Source of the DNA: Eutreptiella sp. 'Long Island Sound 2002' | Taxonomy: Eukaryota > Euglenozoa > Euglenophyceae > Eutreptiales > Eutreptiaceae | Reading direction: 5' to 3' | Length of the DNA stretch: 64,000 nucleotides | Assembly (NCBI GenBank): GCA_964036045.1 | Contig: OZ038398.1 | Location: forward strand, 27,582,309-27,646,308 | In this document: positions 56,131 through 64,000 of the stretch, one piece after another | Layout: every line of letters starts with the position of its first letter | How positions within the stretch are numbered: position 1 is the stretch's first letter | Translations under genes and position numbers: made by a program | Notes under the pieces: generated by a model | Seen by the model: only the letters and a program-made list of their open reading frames with translations | The model's database searches: none | Told to the model about the DNA's origin: nothing

Positions 56131-59100
56131 CACCTCTTGGATATTCAGAAAGTGCACAGCTTTCCCGTGCACATGAAAAAAAAAGCGCCGCAAACTGAAA
56201 TGGTCGGACCAAGTTACCCCCCGGACACTTCCAAAAACCTGTTTTGGACTCTGGGTCCAGGTCACAAAATTTACCCCATCGGGGTTTGAACCAGGGTACC
56301 ACTGTTGTTCGAGTTTTCTGACCCAGCACTATAAGCTTTCAACCAATCATTTTTGCTGCGCAGATGCCATTTTTCGTCTTATACAACCAGCAGGATGAAA
56401 AATTTTTTTTCCAGCTAATAAGGGTTTCCACATGTCTCTGACAACACAGCAACCAAAGGGACAGTGTGTTTGGGGGGCCCGGGCCATAATCCTGGTGACT
56501 GGGAAGCATTTCGCCGAAAAATAGGCCCGCCGAATTGTTCTGCCGAGTTGTTGGGATTTCTTCGCCGAATTGGGGGGGTGGTTGCGTTCCACCTCCCAAA
56601 TCATCAGATTTGGTGGAGAGCATGCATGGCTGCATGCCAAGCCTCTGCCGGCCCAGGCAGGGGAATGGACACCACAGGAGCAGTGCTGCTTCAACGCTGA
56701 AATACTGAGCAGTGGGCTTGGCTGACTGATTCCTCTGACCCACGGAACTACATTTTTGCTCCCCACTATCAAGAGACACAAAACACCGACCTTGATCGAC
56801 CTTTGGGTTGATGGTGAGCCTCAAATGTTGGAAGCGAGGCAGTTGACTGGATCACATTTCAGTTTCATGTTGATGCCGCATGTGTCAGATTTGACAAGAA
56901 ACCAGGATTGGACCACAAGGTACAACAACTTGCTGACGCTGGGGATGGGAAGTCCCTTAACCTGAGTCTTGTGAACGCAGTGATCAGCATGAGTATGGGT
57001 CAAATTTGCCTTGTCCTCACGTTGCTGTGCAGCACCGTTCCGTTTTTCCCCGAACCCCTAGAATCACCCACGCAGCGAAAACCCACCCCAACCCCCAACC
57101 CCATTTGAATTTTGGTCTGGAAGGGCTTTGATTATGTTATCCAATTTCCGAGAACCCTCCTGATATCCCCATCCCAGGCATGGCCCCATGCACCCCCCTC
57201 AGGTACAGTTGTGGGTTGCAGGAGGCCGAGGGTCACCTGACCCACCATCTCCACCAGCAGTCTGTAGGACTCCCCTGTCCCGCGGCTGGGGCCCAGAGCA
57301 CCAGGCACACACAACCCCCTCCCCCCCAACACCTGCAGGAGGACCGCAGCCGGCTGGAAAAGGGCAAAGGTGTGCCACTGTGCCGTAGCCCTGTGCCCTG
57401 GAACTCCCCCAAAGGACCCCCTTGGCATTAGGCTGCTAAATACACACAGGCACGGTGGTATCTCCCGCTCACCAGCGCTTCGTGGAGGGTTGGAGATCGT
57501 CAGCAACCTGGGCGGCTGTGAGACCAGACGACCGAAGGTTGGGACCCAGTCGCGCCGGTGACCCTAAAAATTACAATGACAGCTGCAACAAGGCTAACCC
57601 TCGGAAAGTGTCTATAAGTGACAGGTGTCAATGATTATATATTCGAACAATCGCGCACATGCAACTAGGTAACAGCGGTTTAATTTGCCCATGTTTCTAA
57701 CCCAATATCCCATCCTGTTTTGTGGACCTCCATGTGAATGCAGCCAACTCATGGGGGGGGGGGGCATGCTAAACACGTGCACCATGCACACCATGCAAAT
57801 TATGTTAACCACACAAACCAACCGACGCCACTAACCTCAAGAACCCCACGCACCTTGCAAACCACACCATGACTGTTTGGGCTGTGCAAAACATGGTATT
57901 GTGAGAGGGCACCTTTTTCCTCTTGTTGATTGAACACTCACACGCGTGCAATGCCTCTGTTGCCTTAACCCTGGGACCACCGGGGGAATCCTTGCACTGT
58001 ACTGCAATTCCCAAGATCAGCCTCGAAAATGCCCCTCCCCCAAAACCCCCAACCTGAGCAGTAAAGCAGCCTCGTGGTATACAACTGTTCCGTGCCGTCA
58101 CCCTAAATGCAGCACTGTTGAGCGAACCAATTGTGTTGGAAATGCATTTGAGCATTGTATGTATGCAGTGTGCGGTTTCAGGACCAAGTACACTGAGCCC
58201 AACTCATGTCAGCAAAAGCTTCAAGAAACACCCCCGGGGTGGTACGCCTTCCAGAGGACACTATCGCAGTGACGCGTGCAGTGGCGACCAATTTCAAGCG
58301 AAACTGCTGCAAAAAAGGCCAAATCACTGTGCTTTCCTTCGTGCTTTCAGAACAGGACAGTCGCTTTGTGGTAGTCACTCTCCATACAGGAAAGCACGTG
58401 GATCTGCCTTGGCTAAGTATCTGGCCCATTGGCCCATCCTAAGTCACCTCCCGAACGCTATTGTACAATCCACAACATAACGGAAAGCAATATACAGCGA
58501 CAACAGGCTATGAACATCTGCAATATGGCAGACATGAAAGCTTGGTTATGTATATGCTGGTGTGTGTGCATGGCTGCATCTGCCTCCCGAAGTGATCATA
58601 GCGGCGTTGGTGAAATGAAGACCTGGATCATATCTGTGGATGTATATCTCTTGTGGATGGCCACACTGTGCCAACATGCGGCAAAATGATTGAGCAACGC
58701 CGGTCAAAACCCGACGTGCTCAATGAACCAAACCTTTCGGTGACACATGGAACTGTGTGCGGCACTCACAATGGGAGGGGCAGGGGGGAAGCAGTGAATC
58801 CCATCAATGTTTTTGTACTGCACACCTGATCTGGCACTATGTTGCGGACACACAGCGTTTGGGCGCAAAGTTGGGATTTTTTGATGCACCAAATTAGTGC
58901 TGGCGGCCAGAGGGGGGGGGGGAAGAGGGGTACCTGTCTTCCTTGGAAATCTGCAGAAAAAGGGCTTTACAAGGAGCCATTGCTTACAGGTCCTGGGATC
59001 AATCTCCACAAGTGATCAATTTGACAGCATGGGCACATGGCCACCACACAAGCTGATGGAGGCAACGGCCCACAGCACTCAGGCCAATGGTGCCATCCTG

Positions 59101-59729
59101 CAGTGGCAATCCTCACACTCTGAAATGCTGTACATAGTGCTGCTCTCCCTCCATGAATTTTGGCCTGCCATGAACGCTTGTATGCTCATGGTTAGGCCGC
59201 TAAGGTGTTATGCTCGCCCAGGGGGACACCCTCATGCACCAAAAAATATGGGCACATCATGGAAAACAGCATGCATTGGATGGGTGGTGGGTTGTTACTT
59301 TGAATTGTCTTTCATTCTCTGCAAGTGCAGGGACCCCTGGGGGACAAATGTGTTGCATGGCGGCTTCAACATGTTGCCAGCACTGTGTGTCTGTCATTGA
59401 CCCAATACATACAGAGTATGCTGCCACTCAGGCCACATGCCTGGTTATTGACATTGCTGGCAACATGTGACAAATGATGCAAAGTGAGGCTTCCAATACA
59501 CACCGCAACTTGTTCCTGCCTTCTGATGTGTTGTTGAAGGCGGGGGCCAAATGCTTGGACAAAAGCCACAAAGTGCTTGGACAGCCCCCCCCCCCCCCCC
59601 ACACGCACTCAAGAACCCTCCCATCAAGACGTGCAACTGTGTCCTCGTCTTATTCATTGAATCCGGAATCGCTGTGGAAGAAGAACGCCTCTAATTGAAG
59701 ACACCTCTAGACACACTGGCCACCGTCTT
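56131..59729. other. No confidently recognised gene
   Basis: Open stubs at 58900-59470 on plus include GDTLMHQKIWAHHGKQHALDG (about 59223-59285), which loosely resembles the end of a retrotransposon integrase region, but the frame is broken and the match is weak. A G run lies at 57753-57765 and a C run at 59585-59600. Confidence 0.35.
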
Positions 59730-60110
59730 AGGGGGAGCGTTAGCGCTCCGGGTGCGCGCTGGGCATCTTTTTGACCCGTGCCCCCACGGTGACTTTTTAG
59801 GGGGTGCACTAAGGGGGCACACTGAGCGCAGTGCAACTAGTTGGGCGTCCGGCCCTACTAGAGACCCATACTTTGAGATACTAGGGGCATCATTGTTACC
59901 GCTAGCGTAGGTTTTGACTTCTGATTTTGCCCTTTGTTGGGGACCCCCGAGAATGCAGGTGTGACGTAGCATTTCTGCCCTTTTTTGGGGGGCGCCTTAA
60001 GCGCAGTGCGGGCGCAGTGCAACTATTTGGGCGTCTAGCCGTACTAGAGACCCATACTTTGTGATACTTGGGGGCATCATTGTTGCCCCTAGCGTAGGTT
60101 TTGATGCTTG
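59730..60110. repeat. Transposon-associated repeat, copy 2
   Basis: Same segment order as 35070-35350: GAGCGTTAGCGCTCCGGG, the GGTGACTTTTTAGGGGGTGC motif, TACTAGAGACCCATACTTTG and GGGGCATCATTGTTACC. The last two are then repeated once more at 60043-60095, so this copy is internally duplicated. Confidence 0.88.
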
Positions 60111-60279
60111 TTCCACATTGGGGATATCGCATCTTTGGATTTTCACCCTCTTTCACCCATTTCCACCCCTTTTCACACTTTTATGCTCATCCCCACCATG
60201 GACTCCCACACTTTGGTGTGCACCTTTGAGTTGGGGTGACGGACTCCCCGGTTTTTGCCTAACCACAGTCAAATGCCCT

Positions 60280-60489
60280 ATGCGAGGCCGCATCACTGCT
60301 GATAAGGATGCGTGGTTGTACCACAAGTGGAAACCGGAGTTTGACGTGGATTCCCTCCTACAAGCCACTTTGCCCCCCGGTCCAGTGGAGGATGAGGTGG
60401 ACACATATGAGGCCTTGGCACTAGCTGGTAGGGTGAGTGAGCTTTCAAATGCCGCCATTCCGAAGCATTCTGATTTTGTATTTAGTTGA
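60280..60489 (+). CDS. Small acidic ORF, unknown (transposon context)
   Basis: 69 residues from ATG 60280: MRGRITADKDAWLYHKWKPE, then DVDSLLQATLPPGP, ending DFVFS. An acceptor-like CTAACCACAG precedes it. The composition is protein-like and its position between transposon repeats and transposase copy D suggests it belongs to that element. No family recognised. Confidence 0.3.
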   Translation: MRGRITADKDAWLYHKWKPEFDVDSLLQATLPPGPVEDEVDTYEALALAGRVSELSNAAIPKHSDFVFS

Positions 60490-60699
60490 CAATTGAACAG
60501 AAAAGAGGATATGTGTGTGTCTTTCCGCATTTTGCACGATGTCCCACGTGAGGGGAAGGTAGCTTGCATTTGTCTTTAGTTACGGGCAGTTTGGGTGACC
60601 TAAATTTGGGGGCATTTGGAAGGGGTGTGCCTTGGGGTTCTTTAGGGAGGACCTACTCTAAAAGTAGCGCGCAGTGCGCGCAACGTGCGCGCGCAGTGC

Positions 60700-60910
60700 A
60701 AGGACTCCCCCTTGGGCCCCCGAGAAGGCAGGGGTGAGACAGCCCATTGTGATTTTGTCCCTTTTTGTTTGGGGACCCTCGAGAATGCAGGGGTTACGTT
60801 GCAATTCCGCCCTCTTTTGGGCCCCCGAGAAGGCAAGGGTGAGGCAGCCAATTCTGATTTCGTCCCCATTTGTTTGGGGACCCCCAAGAATGCAAGGGTT
60901 ACATTATATG
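60700..60910. repeat. Tandem ~100-bp units, transposon-associated
   Basis: Two to three units of GGGCCCCCGAGAAGGCAGGG...GTTTGGGGACCC(C/T)CGAGAATGCA, matching part of 35265-35345. Confidence 0.8.
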
Positions 60911-61480
60911 GATTTGCCCTTTGGCCCCCGGGACACCAGCTCATGTTTGAATTTGGGATAGGTATGGACCTTCTTGTACCCGAGGTGGTTTCTTTGATTT
61001 CGAGGTTGGGGTCTATGATGGTGTTTATAATTCATGTCATTGTGCCATTCATTGGAAGAAAGAGTGGCACCTTGACAGCCCGCTAACAATCTTACAATGA
61101 CATGCATGGGTGGTACACGGCACACATTGAGCAGCTGTTTGCTTGGTTGTGGCATTGGGGTTTGGTTAGGAACATCTGGCGTGGCGGCCCCAATGAGTTG
61201 CGCTAATCAGTCCATATTTTATTGCATCTTACACAGTTTTGCATCCGAAGGCAAGTCCGTCAACCCCCCTCCTATGGACCATGGGAGCATATCCTGCTTC
61301 ATGTTTGGACCAACCAAAGCAATTCAGCCGCCACGCAAGATGAGGTAGAGCATGAGGCAGAAGTGTGTGTGTTATGTTGCCAGAAGCGCTCCACCGTCAC
61401 AATTTATGATGAGTGTAAGGAGCATGAATGTACGTAATGTATTGACACCCACATTTGTGGGACCAACATTGTTTGTGAAG
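60910..61480 (+). pseudogene. DDE_Tnp_4-like transposase relic, copy D, with Cys cluster
   Basis: DNA closely parallels copy A (35935-36500): GGATTTGCCCTTTGGCCCCC, then the FFDFEV region (about 60985), HIEQLFAWLWHWGLVRNIW (about 61112-61170), YGPWEH (about 61276) and CVLCCQKRSTVTIYD with the Cys cluster (about 61355-61450). An internal deletion removes part of the HDGAYKG region, frames shift at least twice, and stops interrupt it. It is decayed more than copy A. Confidence 0.72.
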
Positions 61481-61614
61481 TACAGTACAAACGACAGCGG
61501 AGTTGTTGAATTCACATTTGTTATCATGCAACGTGCTTTGTAGGGAAGGCGTGCAATGCAGCGTGGTCTATTTGGCGGGGCAACTGGGAGTGTGAACTCT
61601 CAAGACCCCCTAGG

Positions 61615-63947
61615 ATGCCATTGGATGGGCTTGCGCATGACACGTCTTGTGCAGCACATGTGCTAGGCAAAAGGGAGGGCTTCCAAATTTGTCCACTTCA
61701 ATCTTTTCACCCGAACACCCAAGATGAACGCCCCAGCGGTTTCACATACGGTTGGGTGCAAAAACCGGGTGTCCGATGGAATCCTCGGCGCCTTGACAGG
61801 GTGCATATCTCCAATGCATTCCGTGAGTATGTGCAAGGAGTTTATACGACAACGGCAGTGTCGTCCGACCACAAAGCTGTCATAGTGCAATTTCAGCAGC
61901 CTCCACTGAAGCGTGTGCCTCCGAGAAATAGATTTCCAACGGAGATGCTGTCACATGAGGGTGCCATGAACAATCTGCGACCTCCTTCGAGGACTTGGGG
62001 AGGTAACACCTTCTAATGTTATGGAGTGGTGGGATCAAGCAGTGCGGGTGATGCAAGAACAAGGGGTCATGTGGCGTCGCATGAATCCTAAAACAGATCA
62101 TCTGCCCATTCCGGGCATTCTCAGGCTGTCGTCGCCAGGGAAAGTGGTGCCAGCAGGGTGGGATTTCTTGGCAGAGAAGGGGCTCTTTCCAACCACATCA
62201 GCCCAAGCATATCAACTGCTGATGGTGCAGGCAGATCGTGTAGTGCGGGAGAGCCAAAGGGACAGGGTATGCCAGCAATTGAAACAGGAGCTGTTATCCA
62301 AGCAACAGGAGGCGTCACTGCAAGCAGAGAAGAGACGAAAAGTGCACGTGCAACTCAGAGAGTTGCAGGCCAGGCGCCAGCTTTATGGTATCAAAACGCG
62401 TCAAGGATTCTATTGCACTCAGGCGCACGACATTGCAACGGCATTCAAGGAATTCTGGTCTGACATTATGAGAAAACCAGACAAAACTGTGGAGCAATGC
62501 CGTGAGTGGATGGAGCAGATACCGGTGCCGCGGCGAGTGCACAAAGCATTGCCAATGTTGACGGGTGAAGTGACGCACGCCGTGGTGCAAGCGGCGCTGG
62601 AATGCATGAAAAGGGGTTCGTCCCCGGGACTAGATGGAATGCCGGTGGAAGTGTACACGGCTCTATCGGACGTATTTGTGTCACCCATGACCATGGCGGT
62701 CCAACACTGCTTGCAAAGTGGAAAGGCGCCATCGGATTGGCTGATGAGTTTGCAGAGGAATATACCAAAAGGCCAGATGGCAGACATGCGCCCAATAGCA
62801 TTACAAACGGTGCTGTGGAAATGGATTGCAACTACCATTTTGGTGCTGATTGAAGATGCCCTCCAAATTGCTGTGCCGCCGGCACAAAAAGGCTTTTTGA
62901 AAAATAGGCAAATGTTGCCGCACATCATCAATGCAAAAGGCTTATGGCACTCCGCAGACGAGGGGACGTTTCTGTCGGTAGATTTTGCCAAGGCGTATGA
63001 TTCAGTGTCGCACACATTCTTTGAGGCGGGAATGCAGTTTTTGGGAATGCCTGAGGAAATCACTCAGTTGTTGGTACATTCGTTGTCTGGGGAAGTGCAG
63101 TTCCGCGTTGATAATGGAGTAGCGCCAGGTGTTGCTATGATGCCAGACTCCCAGTATAAGACAAGGGGATCCGCTGTCCCCACCCATTTTTGCATTATTG
63201 ACGGTGTTTCTCATTTATCAATTTAAAGATCGGTGTCCAGGAGTACAATTTATGCTGTATGCGGACGATCTCTTGGTATGGATTCCAGGAGGAGGGGATG
63301 AGGCACTTCAGCGAGCAGAGACAGCGATGCAACTCTTGAAAGAATTCGGTCAATATTCAGGGCTGCGGGTCAACCGGGATAAATCATTTGCAATTCTAAA
63401 GCGCACCACAGGGTCTCTGCCCACGCATTATGTGGGCCTGGCAGTCAAGGAAAATGTTCGCTATTTGGGGGTGCTGATTGGCAGTGTCACGGCGGAACAG
63501 GCATATGCGGCACCTATGGCAAAAATGAAGGCAAGGGCTGCCTTCTTGAAAACGCTGCCCCTGAGCTTATGGGAGCGTGCTGAAATCTTTAAAATCTGGG
63601 TGCAGCCAGTAGTGTAGCTCACAGCTAGTGTACATGAGCCCTCGCAAAAAGTGCTCTCTTCACTGAATGTCATTTTTAAGATGGCATTGGGTCTGACAAC
63701 TTGGGATCTCAGTCCAGCAATTGTAGCGGAGCCCCTTGATCACGGAGGAGTGCAAACATTCCCGTTGGCAGTGTGGGTGCGGTATCAGTATGGCCAGCTG
63801 TTTCGTGTTGTGTTGAAAGACAAGCACGTCTATTCGGGCGGGTGGGTAGCAGAGTTCGAGGAATGGTCCCGCAAGATCGGCCTGTCTTTGTCACCGGCCT
63901 TTTTCCCTTATCTGCAGTTATCTGTCGTGCGGCTGGGCAGCTGAACG
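61615..63947 (+). pseudogene. Non-LTR retrotransposon (LINE) ORF2 relic: endonuclease end plus reverse transcriptase
   Basis: The 5' part (61615-61980) has the end of an APE-type endonuclease: a basic RRLDRVHIS followed by VSSDHKAVIVQF. After a frameshift near 61980 a long frame (to 63226) holds reverse-transcriptase blocks: SPGLDG (62621-62638) and VDFAKAYDSV with the catalytic Asp (62981-63001). A second frameshift near 63140-63165 precedes a frame with YADD (63258-63269) and the thumb-like NRDKS and YLGVLIG region. A TAG interrupts it at 63615-63617, and the C-terminal part runs on to 63944. It is 5' truncated against transposase copy D's flank and cannot encode a full protein. Confidence 0.88.
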
Positions 63948-64000
63948 TGGTTACAATCCTTTTCACACATGTTTTCCAGATTGAGGCAAAAGGCCCCCCC

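Noticed and set aside
56260-56310. GGTTCAAACCCC on the minus strand as a tRNA B box
   Set aside because: The flanking bases cannot form a T-arm stem and no acceptor or anticodon arm is present.

Overview
This is a stretch of nuclear DNA from a eukaryote with large introns. Nothing in it looks bacterial. Coding exons are short, split by GT-AG introns of up to several kb, and surrounded by microsatellites, minisatellites, long G/C homopolymer runs, small inverted-repeat elements and decayed transposons. The recognisable genes (a BMS1 ribosome-biogenesis GTPase, a SYP5/syntaxin-8-type Qc-SNARE, a two-domain SnoaL-like protein and a multi-C2 membrane protein) fit a unicellular alga or a similar protist. 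A green-lineage alga is a guess from the SNARE and from degenerate CTAAACCC repeats; I cannot name the species.

Layout. From 1 to about 21.8 kb the minus strand carries most of one gene, BMS1. Eleven exons were located from 21791 down to 1016; the C-terminal part lies beyond the left edge. Its introns hold a (CCATACCGCCT)n minisatellite, a seven-copy ~195-bp satellite, a hAT-type MITE with an 8-bp target-site duplication, a tandemly duplicated ~576-bp unit and a retroposon-like repeat with a second copy at 28.8 kb. Facing away from BMS1, at 23.9-24.6 kb, is an intronless Qc-SNARE gene. A two-exon plus-strand gene at 27.0-30.6 kb encodes a secreted protein with two SnoaL-like domains. From 31 to 42 kb the sequence is mostly transposon debris: a DDE_Tnp_4-like transposase relic, two C48/Ulp1-like protease relics in opposite orientations, and a TIR element.

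From 42.5 to 54.0 kb a five-exon plus-strand gene encodes a ~786-residue protein with the order C2-C2-membrane segments-C2. Its third intron contains an ~800-bp (TC)n tract and a 200-base assembly gap. From 55 to 64 kb there are two more transposase copies and, at the right edge, a frameshifted non-LTR retrotransposon ORF2.

The genes do not form an operon or an obvious pathway: one acts in the nucleolus, two are linked to membranes or membrane traffic, and one is probably secreted. Most predicted long ORFs in the window are artefacts of tandem repeats whose unit length leaves several frames open.
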